A DNA stretch of 64,000 nt from an uncultured Celeribacter sp. Its GTDB lineage: Bacteria; Pseudomonadota; Alphaproteobacteria; Rhodobacterales; Rhodobacteraceae. Made by a program: the position numbers and the translations under genes. The notes under the pieces are model-generated. The model saw only the letters and a program-made list of their open reading frames with translations, did no database searches and was not told where the DNA came from. Location of the stretch: positions 2,232,001-2,296,000 of the forward strand of contig NZ_OY781106.1 in NCBI RefSeq assembly GCF_963676475.1, given 5' to 3'. Numbering within the stretch: the first letter of the stretch is position 1; every line of letters starts with the position of its first letter. Shown piece by piece: positions 32,534 through 40,771 of the stretch.

Positions 32534-33372
32534 GCGACATGGACGACACAACTAAAGCCCAATCCAAATCGCATGGCCGCCTCGCCGTGCGCCCGACGCT
32601 GCGTCCGCGCGAGTTGATGACCAACACGCCCGATCTTGTCGGCGTCTGGAAGGCCAAGGTGATCACGCTCTTCCCGGAGGCCTTTCCCGGCGTCTTGGGC
32701 GAAAGCCTGACCGGCAAGGCATTGCAGGACGGTCGGTGGCAGTTGGAACAAATCCATCTGCGCGAGTTCGGCGAGGGCAAGCACAAGAACGTCGATGACA
32801 CCCCTGCGGGCGGTGGCGCAGGCATGGTGATCCGCCCCGACGTGATGGGCAATGCGATTGATTTCGCGATGAACGGCACACCGCCGGACCGTCGCGAATG
32901 GCCGCTTGTGTATCTGTCGCCGCGGGGCAAACGCTTTGATCAGGCCACCGCGAAACGCTGGTCCGAGGCGCGCGGCATCACGATGATCTGCGGTCGGTTC
33001 GAGGGCGTCGATGACCGCGTGCTGTTTCACTACGGGATCGAGGAAGTGTCGCTTGGCGATTTCGTCCTCACCGGCGGCGAGATCGCAGCGCAGGCGATGA
33101 TCGACGCCACCGTACGGCTTTTGCCCGGCGTCTTGGGCAATGCGGAAAGTATCGAAGAGGAAAGCCACTCGAACGGCCTTTTGGAGCACCCGCAATTCAC
33201 CCGCCCCGCCGAGTGGCGCGGCATGGCGATCCCTGAGGTCCTGATGTCCGGCCATCATGGCAAGATCGCGGAATGGCGTCAGAAGATGGCGGAAAAGATC
33301 ACGCGGGATCGCAGGCCGGATATGTGGGAGGCCTATGAGGCGACCGTAAAAGCCACGAAGGCTAAGGAATAA
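32530..33372 (+). CDS. trmD: tRNA (guanine-N1)-methyltransferase
   Basis: 280 residues, a SPOUT methyltransferase making m1G37. The core starts at KAKVITLFPEAFPGVLG (about residue 42) and includes the knot sequences ICGRFEGVDDRV and EVSLGDFVLTGGE. The overlapping ATGA start gives about 40 extra residues at the N-terminus. An ATG at 32617 is an alternative that would leave about 12. The coupling to rimM favours the longer form, but this is not settled. Confidence 0.95.
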   Translation: MSDMDDTTKAQSKSHGRLAVRPTLRPRELMTNTPDLVGVWKAKVITLFPEAFPGVLGESLTGKALQDGRWQLEQIHLREFGEGKHKNVDDTPAGGGAGMVIRPDVMGNAIDFAMNGTPPDRREWPLVYLSPRGKRFDQATAKRWSEARGITMICGRFEGVDDRVLFHYGIEEVSLGDFVLTGGEIAAQAMIDATVRLLPGVLGNAESIEEESHSNGLLEHPQFTRPAEWRGMAIPEVLMSGHHGKIAEWRQKMAEKITRDRRPDMWEAYEATVKATKAKE

Positions 33373-33628
33373 AGGTCATACCCTCTTGATCGACAAGCGC
33401 GCGCGGCCTATACACCGCCCGTCTGGCACCGGGATTCGGCGCACAGACCTTTTTGCTATGGGTCGGACGGTTTCTTCTTCGTCCAGCACGACCCCGGCAG
33501 ATTGCACAAGCAAAGACGACCTGAACCCTCCGGCGGGCATCATATAGATGGACCCGATCGAAGACGCGGAGCTCTGAGGCAGTTGAAACCTTCGTGGACA
33601 AAACCACGAGCCAATTGGAGAACAAGCG
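33373..33628 (+). promoter_or_regulatory. Leader region before rplS
   Basis: 256 bp without a gene. A small hairpin cgtgg-N6-ccacg at 33591-33606 lies just before the rplS ribosome site, and several GC-rich segments precede it. It could hold a promoter and an L19 autoregulatory leader; no known riboswitch or tRNA is seen. Confidence 0.4.
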
Positions 33629-34009
33629 ATGGATCTTATCGCCCAGCTTGAAGCCGAGCAAATCGAAGCTCTCGGCAAAACTATCCCGGATTTCAAAGCC
33701 GGTGACACCATCCGCGTCGGTTACAAAGTGACCGAAGGCACGCGCACCCGTGTGCAGAACTACGAAGGTGTCTGCATCTCCCGTAAGAACGGCAAAGGCA
33801 TTGCCGGCTCTTTCACGGTTCGCAAAATTTCCTTTGGTGAAGGTGTGGAACGTGTGTTCCCGCTCTACTCCACCAACATCGACAGCATCGAGGTGGTGCG
33901 TCGCGGTAAAGTACGTCGTTCGAAACTCTACTACCTCCGTTCGCGTCGCGGCAAATCTGCCCGTATCGCAGAAGTCACCAACTACAAACCGCTCGACGCG
34001 AAAGCCTGA
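33629..34009 (+). CDS. rplS: 50S ribosomal protein L19
   Basis: 126 residues. Typical L19: MDLIAQLEAEQIEALGKTIPDFKAGDT, VTEGTRTRVQNYEGVCI, GVERVFPLYSTNIDSIEVVRRGKVRRSKLYYLR. Strong ribosome site (ttggaga). Followed after 11 nt by rpmE. Confidence 0.97.
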   Translation: MDLIAQLEAEQIEALGKTIPDFKAGDTIRVGYKVTEGTRTRVQNYEGVCISRKNGKGIAGSFTVRKISFGEGVERVFPLYSTNIDSIEVVRRGKVRRSKLYYLRSRRGKSARIAEVTNYKPLDAKA

Positions 34010-34020
34010 GGAGTATTTCG

Positions 34021-34242
34021 ATGAAAAACGATATCCATCCCGACTACCACTTCATCGACGTCAAAATGACCGATGGCACGATCGTGAAAATGCGCTCCAC
34101 CTGGGGTGGCGAAGGCGACACGCTCGCCCTCGACATCGACCCGACGGTGCACCCGGCCTGGACCGGCGGCAACTCGCGCCTCATGGATGCTGGCGGTCGT
34201 GTGTCCAAGTTCAAAAACAAATACGCTGGCCTCGGCTTCTAA
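34021..34242 (+). CDS. rpmE: 50S ribosomal protein L31
   Basis: 73 residues, MKNDIHPDYHFIDVKMTDGT opening, no Cys residues, so it is the zinc-free (C-minus) form. It has the alphaproteobacterial DPTVHPAWTGG and FKNKYAGLGF end. Preceded by gagga. Confidence 0.95.
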   Translation: MKNDIHPDYHFIDVKMTDGTIVKMRSTWGGEGDTLALDIDPTVHPAWTGGNSRLMDAGGRVSKFKNKYAGLGF

Positions 34243-34265
34243 GCCCTGCCCCATGCAACCATATG

Positions 34266-34297
34266 AAAGGCCCGCCAAATCGGCGGGCCTTTTTTTG
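34266..34297 (+). terminator. Terminator after rpmE
   Basis: Perfect stem aggcccgcc / ggcgggcct with a 5-nt loop and a run of seven T. Confidence 0.92.
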
Positions 34298-34310
34298 TCA
34301 TCGCCTCACA

Positions 34311-36221
34311 TCACTGACCGCTCGCGACCACCTCGCCCAAAAGCGGCGTGATCACCCGGACGGCGGCGCGGCGGTTGGTCCGTTCGGCCGCTACGGTCGG
34401 CACTTTGAGATAGCGTTCACCATAGCCTTGCACGATCATGTTCTCCGGCGGCACGTCGAAATATTCGGTCAGCGCCAGAGCCAGACTCTCAGCGCGTCGA
34501 TCCGACAGTGCAAGGTTGGAGCTGGCATTGCCGACAGCGTCCGTATGGCCTTCGACCAGAAACACCTCACGGGGGTTCTCAGAAATAGCATCCCGCATCG
34601 CGCGGCCCAGAGCGGCCAGTTCTTCGGCCTCGGACGGCGTGATCGCAGACGACCCGGTGCGGAAGTTCACATTGGTCAGTTCGATCTCCGGCGCCAGCTC
34701 GCGCACGGCGCGGATGCTGCGAATCTGGTTCAGTGAAAAGTTGCGGTTGAGACCCTCCGCACGCGCTTGGCTGGCGGCAAGGGCGGCGCGCAGGGCATCC
34801 TCTTCCTCATCTTCGGCATAGCGATAGGTCTCGGTCTGTTGCGGGCTGTGCGGCAAGGTCGAGACATCGACCGCATCCACATTGCGCGTATCGTCAAACA
34901 GCGTCACCACGGTGCCATCCGTCAGCACCCGATCCCGGCGCAACACACGACCATCGGCGGCACGCAGGGTGATCACCTGGCTGCCATCCTCACGCGTCGT
35001 CGTCGTGCGGGCGGAACCGTCTGGAAAGCTTTCCGTCGTCACCTGACTGCCCGGCTGGCGCAGCAGTGCGTCGTCATTTTTCAGCACCCTCAGCTGACCG
35101 TTGTTTTCCACCACGACACGGTCGCCCGTGTTGGAAATCACCTGATCGTCATTGCCCAAAATCTGCGACAACACGGCGGCCCCGATGGCCCCCAAAATGA
35201 CTTTCTCACCATCGCTCATACCGCCGTCACTTTTCACGCTTGGGGCGTTCGTCGTCGCGATCTCATCGGCAGAACTGCGCGCGGTCTCTTGCGTCACCGT
35301 CTCGGTCACGACATCGACCTCGGCTTCGGCCTCGGGGTCCTCCATCGCCGCTGCGGCCGCGCTGTTCTGTTCGGCCTCAAGATCGGCCGCCCTTTCGGCT
35401 TCTTCCACGGCCTGCTCGGTTTGCGCCTCTTCACTCATCGCGGCTTCCAGGCTCTCGTCGGTCTGGCGGTCCTGCAACAAGGGGTCTGATGCCGCTTGTG
35501 AGACATCCGAGGGCTCTTCGGCACCCTTCTCTTGCACGGCCTCCATCTCAGACGATCCGTCGGGGATGGTTTCCTGCGCAGTCTCTGGATCGGCGGGCAG
35601 GTCTTCCAACGAGTCCACAGTCTCTTCGCTGGCCGGGTTTTCCATGGTTTCAGGATCAGCCTCTGTCTCAGCCTCAGGATCAATCGGGGCCTCTTCCGTT
35701 GCGGCCTCGTCGCCTTGTGCCTCTTGTGCCCCGTCAGTCGCAGCGACCTCTGCCTGTGCCTGTGCCTCTGCCTCTGCCTCTGCCTCTGCCTCTGCCTCTG
35801 CCTCAGGCAAATCCTCCGCCAACTCTTCGGCAATCACTTCTTCTTCGACAACCTCGGCATGTTCCATATCCGCAACGGCCTCTTCGCCGGCGGTGGCGAG
35901 CTCTTCCGGGGGCATCTCTTCTGTGGCCACGTCCTCGGCCATCTCTTCGCCAGCCTCAGCCTCCGCCTCGATCTCCGCGCGGGGCGCAGCAATTCCCAGC
36001 GCTTCATAGGCTTCTTCCAGCGACACTTCCGTGCCATCCTTGAGCATCACAGTGGTCTCAGACGTCATGCATGGCGGTGCGATGTCGTCGCAGGCCTCCA
36101 GCTCAAGCTCTGCCGCCAGTTCCGTCTCACGTGCTGCGTCCTGTGCCGAGGCGGGCCATGTCGCGCCAAGGCTCGCCAGACAAAGCCCCGTCGCAGCGGT
36201 GCCGAAAATCATACGTTTCAT
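34311..36221 (-). CDS. OmpA-family protein with long acidic Glu/Ala region
   Basis: 636 residues. The start at 36221 follows ggagga and gives a signal peptide (MKRMIFGTAATGLCLASLGA...ASA). Residues about 60-330 are extremely acidic low-complexity sequence, including an EA dipeptide run encoded by hexanucleotide repeats. A short glycine-rich hydrophobic piece (KVILGAIGAAVLSQILG) follows, then a beta-rich region with RVVVENNGQLRVLKND. The C-terminal 120 residues form an OmpA peptidoglycan-binding domain (VFLVEGHTDAVGNASSN, TNRRAAVRV). Probably a secreted or outer-membrane protein linked to the wall; the acidic spacer may bind cations or span the periplasm (inference). Confidence 0.85.
   Translation of the reverse strand: MKRMIFGTAATGLCLASLGATWPASAQDAARETELAAELELEACDDIAPPCMTSETTVMLKDGTEVSLEEAYEALGIAAPRAEIEAEAEAGEEMAEDVATEEMPPEELATAGEEAVADMEHAEVVEEEVIAEELAEDLPEAEAEAEAEAEAEAQAQAEVAATDGAQEAQGDEAATEEAPIDPEAETEADPETMENPASEETVDSLEDLPADPETAQETIPDGSSEMEAVQEKGAEEPSDVSQAASDPLLQDRQTDESLEAAMSEEAQTEQAVEEAERAADLEAEQNSAAAAAMEDPEAEAEVDVVTETVTQETARSSADEIATTNAPSVKSDGGMSDGEKVILGAIGAAVLSQILGNDDQVISNTGDRVVVENNGQLRVLKNDDALLRQPGSQVTTESFPDGSARTTTTREDGSQVITLRAADGRVLRRDRVLTDGTVVTLFDDTRNVDAVDVSTLPHSPQQTETYRYAEDEEEDALRAALAASQARAEGLNRNFSLNQIRSIRAVRELAPEIELTNVNFRTGSSAITPSEAEELAALGRAMRDAISENPREVFLVEGHTDAVGNASSNLALSDRRAESLALALTEYFDVPPENMIVQGYGERYLKVPTVAAERTNRRAAVRVITPLLGEVVASGQ
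35748..35804. repeat. Hexanucleotide microsatellite inside the OmpA-family gene
   Basis: About nine copies of a cctctg-type hexamer encode the Glu-Ala run of the acidic spacer. Being a multiple of three, copy-number change would alter spacer length without breaking the frame. Confidence 0.85.
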
Positions 36222-36460
36222 GGATGTCCTCCAGACTTTCCTCTCAAAGCGCTCACCTGCAAAGACCAGAGCGCCGATATGACGTCTCAACGCGCGAACC
36301 GGCAAATGGTTTCCGTGACGTCCCCGGAGCAGGACGGCAACAGTTTCGCCTCAGCCATCGAAACGCTCTTGCACGGGGAGGGAAAGAGAGGTCATACAGA
36401 ACTCCAAAGCAACATGAACGCGCGGAAAAATGCGCGTCGAAGCGGACGGGAATTCGGGAC

Positions 36461-37273
36461 GTGGCGCATATCATCATCGTCGGAAACGAGAAAGGCGGGG
36501 CGGGGAAATCCACCGTCTCCATGCATGTGGCAACGGCTCTGGCACGGATGGGCCATCGGGTCGGCGCGCTGGATCTGGACCTGCGGCAAAAGACCTTTGC
36601 CCGCTATCTCGAGAACCGGCTGAGCTTTTGCCTGCGCGAAGGGATCGAACTGGCGACACCAGAGTATCGCGACCTGCCGCAGGTTGAGGCCACCGATCTG
36701 GCTGAGGGTGAAAACATCTATGACCGCCGCCTGTCCATGGCCGTAGCGGGTCTGGAAGAAACCTGTGATTTCATCCTGATCGACTGCCCCGGCTCGCACA
36801 CCCGCCTGTCTCAGGTGGCGCATACGCTGGCCGACACGTTGATCACGCCGATGAACGACAGTTTCATCGACTTCGACCTTCTGGCCCGCGTCGACCCGGA
36901 CACCAACAAAATCCTCGGACCGTCGGTCTATTCGGAAATGGTGTGGAACGCGCGGCAACTCAGGGCGCAGGCCGGGTTGAAACCCATCGACTGGGTCGTG
37001 CTGCGCAACCGTCTTGGTGCGCAGGCCATGCACAACAAAAAGAAAATCGGCGACGCTTTGGATGAGCTCAGCAAGCGCATCGGGTTCCGTGTCGCGCCCG
37101 GCTTTGCTGAACGTGTGATTTTCCGCGAATTGTTCCCGCGCGGTCTGACGCTTTTGGATTTGAAAGACATCGGGGTCAAATCCGCGATGAACATCTCCAA
37201 CGTTGCCGCACGTCAGGAACTGCGTGACTTGATGAAAGAGCTGTCCCTGCCCGACGTCGACATCAATTTTTAA
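36461..37273 (+). CDS. mipZ: Division-plane ATPase MipZ
   Basis: 270 residues, a ParA/MinD-type P-loop ATPase. VAHIIIVGNEKGGAGKST is the deviant Walker A with the signature Lys. DLDLRQKTFARYLENR and LIDCPGSHTRLSQVAHTLADTLITPMNDSFIDFDLLA are MipZ hallmarks. It binds ParB at the poles and blocks FtsZ assembly there, so division occurs mid-cell. The start is GTG at 36461; the upstream extension of the frame is not protein-like. Divergent from the OmpA-family gene. Confidence 0.93.
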   Translation: MAHIIIVGNEKGGAGKSTVSMHVATALARMGHRVGALDLDLRQKTFARYLENRLSFCLREGIELATPEYRDLPQVEATDLAEGENIYDRRLSMAVAGLEETCDFILIDCPGSHTRLSQVAHTLADTLITPMNDSFIDFDLLARVDPDTNKILGPSVYSEMVWNARQLRAQAGLKPIDWVVLRNRLGAQAMHNKKKIGDALDELSKRIGFRVAPGFAERVIFRELFPRGLTLLDLKDIGVKSAMNISNVAARQELRDLMKELSLPDVDINF

Positions 37274-37299
37274 GCCGACATCCTCTCAGTCAAGCTTGT

Positions 37300-37653
37300 T
37301 CAGTCGAGCTTGACCACCGTCACAACATCGGGACTGAGCCCCTGTGCGGCGAGTTGCGCCGCCAGCGTATCCTTACGCGCTGCGAAACGGTCCTGAACCC
37401 GCACGATCTTTGTGTTCAATTCGGCTTTCCGCGGCCGGTCGCGCCACAATTTGCGTGGATCGTATTTGACATACCAAGGCACTGCCTGACCGTAGGCCGA
37501 GGCCGTGAGGCTTGGCAGAGCGATTTGAGAGGTTTGCGCCAAATAGGTCATATCCCCGGTTTGCGCCGCACGGCGTAACCCATCGGATTTCGTCAGGATA
37601 AACCCCAATGCGAGGGCTGTGAGAAGCAGGCAGTGGAAAACCATTTTATACAT
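37300..37653 (-). CDS. Hypothetical single-pass or secreted protein
   Basis: 117 residues. N-terminal hydrophobic segment (MVFHCLLLTALALGFILT) as signal or anchor, then a basic soluble part (KYDPRKLWRDRPRKAELN) and a C-terminal helix. No family recognised. It converges on mipZ with 26 nt between stops. No clear ribosome site before either ATG (37653 or 37644). Confidence 0.6.
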   Translation of the reverse strand: MYKMVFHCLLLTALALGFILTKSDGLRRAAQTGDMTYLAQTSQIALPSLTASAYGQAVPWYVKYDPRKLWRDRPRKAELNTKIVRVQDRFAARKDTLAAQLAAQGLSPDVVTVVKLD

Positions 37654-37751
37654 GCAACACAGACTCGCACGGAACCTTTAACAAAGCCTTGTGATAGCTC
37701 GGGTTCTGACCCGGTTTTGGCCGATGTCAGACGATATTTCAGAATATAGTT

Positions 37752-38012
37752 TCAGGCCATCCGATCGAGACGGCGCAAAAAGGCATCGCCTTTTTCCCGG
37801 GCGACCACATGACGCTCGCCCGGCACGACATATGCCATCTCGGATTTTTGCGGCATACGCACCGGGTTCTTTTGGGATTTTTCCCGGCTGCGCTGCCACA
37901 AAAGGGCCGCGACTGCAAAGATCACAAGCCCAAAACTCACCGCCAAAAGCGTCACATGATCTTCTGCGGTCAGCCCGGCGGCCCAGTTTTGATAGATTGC
38001 CATGATATCCAT
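37752..38012 (-). CDS. Hypothetical single-pass membrane protein
   Basis: 86 residues. One membrane helix (HVTLLAVSFGLVIFAVAALLW, about 20-40) followed by a basic cytoplasmic tail (QRSREKSQKNP...RHVVAREKGDAFLRRLDRMA). The start at 38012 is set by ggaggag at good spacing. No family recognised. Confidence 0.7.
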   Translation of the reverse strand: MDIMAIYQNWAAGLTAEDHVTLLAVSFGLVIFAVAALLWQRSREKSQKNPVRMPQKSEMAYVVPGERHVVAREKGDAFLRRLDRMA

Positions 38013-38138
38013 TGACCGGTCTCCTCCGCCGCTTGGGGTCTGACCTCCTGAGGGTCTGATCCAAGTGTCGTGGCGCAAAGCGGCGAAAATCGGGCCAAGG
38101 CGTGGAGAAAGCGGTCGAATTTCGTGGTAAATTCGGGA

Positions 38139-39089
38139 TCAGCCCCGCGCCTCCCAAAGTGCGGCGGCCTTTGCCTCGGCTTCTGCAACGCCCAGCGTAT
38201 CCAGCGCAAGCGCCGCCGTGGCCAGAACGATGCCCTTGGCAAAAGGATCATCCAGTTCGCCCGACCAAAGCGCCGAAAGCCGCGCCAGATCGGTTTCGCC
38301 ATCGTTGAGCCGCCGCGCGTCGTCCTGACTGGGCGGCACGAGCATGTCCCAGGGCTGTCCACCTCGCAGGCCAAACACCTGAATGTCCTTCGACGGGTTG
38401 CGTTCGAACTCGCCACCGCCACCTTTGATCACCGACATGGCTTTAAGGCCCAAGAGATGCGAGGCATCGGCCTGAAGCTCGCGGTAGGGCGGGTGAAATA
38501 CGCCCTGAACGGAGGCACCTGCCCCACCCGGGTTGAGCATCCGCGCCACGGTATTGAGACAGGACCGCAACCCGAAATCCGCGCGCAGTTGCAACAGGCG
38601 CAGCAACTCCGGCGAGAAATTTTCCAGCGGCAGATAGGCGATGTTGTCACGTGCCAGAACCTCCGCGGCCTCATCCGGACCGGCGCAGCTCGTGATCCCG
38701 GCATAGGGCAGGCCGTCGCGCACCAGATGGCCGCGCTCACTCAACCCGTTCCAGCCATGCATCAGAACCTTATACCCGCCCTGCGTCACAAGCCGTGCGG
38801 AGAGCAAGAACCACGGCAGCCCCCGCGTGCGCCCGGCGGCATAGGAGGGCCAATCGAGATCAGGCGTCGGCACTTTGGTCAGCACATCCCGAAAGGCGGC
38901 GGTAAAGCCCGCAAGCTCTTCGGGCACCTCGCCCTTCATCCGCATCAGCATCAACATCGCGCCAATGCTCTCAAGCGCCGCCTCACCGCGCAGCACGCGC
39001 GCCATGGCCTCATGCGCCTCCTCTTGGGTCAAAGAGCGCGAGCGCCCCGGACCACGACCAAGGATGCGAACGAATTCAGCGATGCTCAT
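38139..39089 (-). CDS. TrpD2/YbiB-like nucleic-acid-binding or phosphoribosyltransferase-fold protein
   Basis: 316 residues with the anthranilate-phosphoribosyltransferase fold. A helical N-domain (LTQEEAHEAMARVLRGEAALESIGAMLMLMRMKGE) is followed by a C-domain with LVTQGGYKVLMHGWNGLSERG and GLRSCLNTVARMLNPGG. The PRPP-binding glycine loop of TrpD is not intact, as in TrpD2/YbiB proteins that bind nucleic acid. In Rhodobacterales this gene often follows the assimilatory nitrate-reductase gene (recollection). Here the end of that gene is still present 12 nt upstream, as a remnant. Confidence 0.8.
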   Translation of the reverse strand: MSIAEFVRILGRGPGRSRSLTQEEAHEAMARVLRGEAALESIGAMLMLMRMKGEVPEELAGFTAAFRDVLTKVPTPDLDWPSYAAGRTRGLPWFLLSARLVTQGGYKVLMHGWNGLSERGHLVRDGLPYAGITSCAGPDEAAEVLARDNIAYLPLENFSPELLRLLQLRADFGLRSCLNTVARMLNPGGAGASVQGVFHPPYRELQADASHLLGLKAMSVIKGGGGEFERNPSKDIQVFGLRGGQPWDMLVPPSQDDARRLNDGETDLARLSALWSGELDDPFAKGIVLATAALALDTLGVAEAEAKAAALWEARG

Positions 39090-39101
39090 CGGATGTCTGC
39101 C

Positions 39102-39350
39102 CTATTCTGCGGCGCCTTTGCCTTCCGCGACCTTGATGAGAGCGGCGATTTCCGAGCGACAGGAGCCACAGGAGCCACAATTCGTGCCCGCCTGCAATGC
39201 CTCGCCAATCGCATCGACCGTCATCAATCCGCGTGTCTCGATGGCGTCGAGAATAGTATTCACACCGACATTGAAGCAAGAGCAGAGCGTCGGTCCCGGA
39301 TCAGGTTGATCGGCGGGGGATTTGCCCGACTGAGTTGCCCGCAAGAGGTA
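39102..39350 (-). pseudogene. nasA: 3' remnant of assimilatory nitrate reductase (BFD-like [2Fe-2S] domain)
   Basis: About 80 codons. PDPGPTLCSCFNVGVNTILDA...GTNCGSCGSCRSEIAAL is the C-terminal bacterioferredoxin-ferredoxin-like domain that ends NasA-type nitrate reductases. The molybdopterin and N-terminal 4Fe-4S parts are absent. Immediately upstream is an unrelated hydrolase remnant and then insertion sequences. A 9-bp tandem duplication (gagccacag) has inserted an extra GSC into the Cys motif, consistent with decay. The exact 5' junction is uncertain. Confidence 0.75.
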
Positions 39351-39361
39351 TTGTCCCCACC

Positions 39362-39473
39362 TCAAGGCAGGAAAGGTGTTATCTTGTCGACCCAGATTTT
39401 ATACCCGTCTCCGCCTAGGTGAAGCCCATCAAATGTCAGCTCTTCACGGACAATTCCATCCAGAGAGGTGAGC
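39362..39473 (-). pseudogene. 3' remnant of an SGNH/GDSL hydrolase
   Basis: The minus strand reads LDGIVREELTFDGLHLGG then DGYKIWVDKITPFLP and stop. DGLHL...GY is the C-terminal Asp/His catalytic block of SGNH-fold esterases. Only about 36 codons remain; the upstream side runs into IS sequence near 39473. Its TGA overlaps the TTG at which the nasA-remnant frame opens. The gene was therefore cut by the mobile element. Confidence 0.65.
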
Positions 39474-39507
39474 TACTCCCCATCTCTTGGACAGTTTCCA
39501 GCGTAAA

Positions 39508-40311
39508 TTAAGCTACTCTCTGCCCCTGCTGATCGGTTTGGGTTTTGTCATTTCTCAGCCAATAGACCATGGCAGGAGGCCTGCCGCCAAGGGCTGAGTG
39601 TGGGCGTTGGTGATTGTAGAAAACGATCCACTTTCCGACCCCGGCCTTTGCCTCTGATCCGGTTTCCCAAGCATGCAGGTAAACGCACTCGTATTTCGCT
39701 GCGCGGTCCTTCGGTTCAGGCTCCGCCACAGCCGCTCGATGAAGATATTGTCGAGGGTGAGCTTGCGAACGCCCTTGCCATCCATCGAGATGCGCCAAGC
39801 CAGCACCTTGCGGGTGTGCCAATCCATAATGGCGACAAGATACAGGAACCCACGGCGCATGGGCAGATAGGTAATATCCGAGCACCCGCTGACCGGCAGT
39901 GCATTCGCAAAGCGAATGTCACGAGAGCGGAACTTGGTTCGGACGCTCCACCCGCAGACCTCTCAGCAGATAGGGATAGGTCTTGTGCCCTTTTGCTGGC
40001 CTGCTGGTGTTGGGCTTTTGGTAGATCGGCATCAGCCCCATCAGGCGCATCAGCCGGCGTATCCGTTTCTCGTTCACCAAATGGCCGTCGTTACGCAGGT
40101 GCCAAGTCATCTGGCGGACACCGAAGAACGGCGTTTCTAGGTCCGCAGGACGCTCATCAATCCGCCGCATCAGGCCGAGGTTCTGCTCCGTCTCGCCCTT
40201 GGGCTCGTAGTAATAGGACGAACGCGCGATCGACAGCAACCTGCACTGCTGACCGATAGACAACGCCGAATTGACCGGCTCAATCATATCGCGCCTCACT
40301 TGCCGGTCCAT
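39508..40311 (-). pseudogene. IS3-family transposase OrfB, disrupted
   Basis: The DDE integrase frame is recognisable in pieces: SIGQQCRLLSIARSSYYYEP, TPFFGVRQMTWHLRN and PYLLRGLRVERPNQV (39919-40311), then DITYLPMRRGFLYLVAIMDWHTRKVLAWRIS, LDNIFIERLWRSL and VFYNHQRPHSALGG. Lesions seen: about 45 bp inserted after PNQV; a large in-frame loss between WRIS and MDGKG that removes the middle catalytic Asp region; and about 20 bp inserted after RSL that shifts the frame. It cannot make an active transposase. Confidence 0.85.
39902..39918. repeat. 17-bp palindrome inserted in the transposase
   Basis: CATTCGC-aaa-GCGAATG, perfect 7-bp arms, lying within the roughly 45-bp insertion that disrupts orfB. 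It looks like a small mobile or REP-like palindrome or its excision footprint. Confidence 0.6.
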
Positions 40312-40592
40312 GGTTTGAGCTTTCTGGACAAAAAATCGTTGGCCACTGCCAGCTCCCCAATCTTGGCGTGCAATTCTCTCACCTGCTCTTCGTCGATCTC
40401 GGGGGTTTTCCTGCCGCCACGCTCGAACACGCCAGCCGCACCTTCAAGCAAGGCCCGCTTCCATTGATGGATCATCGTCGGATGCACACCGAACCGGCTT
40501 GCCAGCTCGGCCGCCGTCTCCTCACCCTTCAGCGCTTCAAGCGCCACCTTCGCCTTGAACTCAGGCGCGTGTTGTTTCCGTTTCGACATCAT
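40296..40592 (-). CDS. IS3-family transposase OrfA
   Basis: 98 residues, apparently intact. Helix-turn-helix protein beginning MMSKRKQHAPEFKAKVALEALKGEETAAELASRFGVHPTMIHQWK, ending in a leucine-zipper-like segment (VRELHAKIGELAVANDFLSRKL). The overlap with orfB at 40296-40311 is where IS3 elements make the fused OrfAB by -1 frameshifting. With orfB broken it is a relic. Confidence 0.88.
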   Translation of the reverse strand: MMSKRKQHAPEFKAKVALEALKGEETAAELASRFGVHPTMIHQWKRALLEGAAGVFERGGRKTPEIDEEQVRELHAKIGELAVANDFLSRKLKPWTGK

Positions 40593-40630
40593 TCGACCAT
40601 TGTCCTCGGACCAATGGCGGACAAGGTCTC

Positions 40631-40771
40631 GTTGTCTTCGCCCTTCAGGCCGTCCAGCACGATCCTGATCTTCTCCTCGGCCGAATACTGTTTACGGGTA
40701 GCCCGACGGATGTCCTTGACGACCTTCTCGCCGTGGCTCTGCTTGGTTCCGGGTTTCTGTCTCATCTTCAC
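40631..40771 (-). pseudogene. 5' fragment of a second IS transposase
   Basis: About 47 codons: KPGTKQSHGEKVVKDIRRA and TRKQYSAEEKIRIVLDGLKG, the N-terminal helix-turn-helix of a different IS3-type transposase, ending at GEDN. The frame then enters the other IS. Preceded by gaggagtga. Shows one IS inserted into another. Confidence 0.75.

Noticed and set aside
33373..33628. tRNA or rRNA gene in the larger gaps
   Set aside because: I looked in this and the other gaps over 200 bp for cloverleaf patterns and TTC-loop/CCA-like ends and saw none.
35748..35804. Short regular repeats that might suggest CRISPR
   Set aside because: They are uninterrupted hexamers coding for Glu-Ala inside a gene; there are no spacers and no cas genes.
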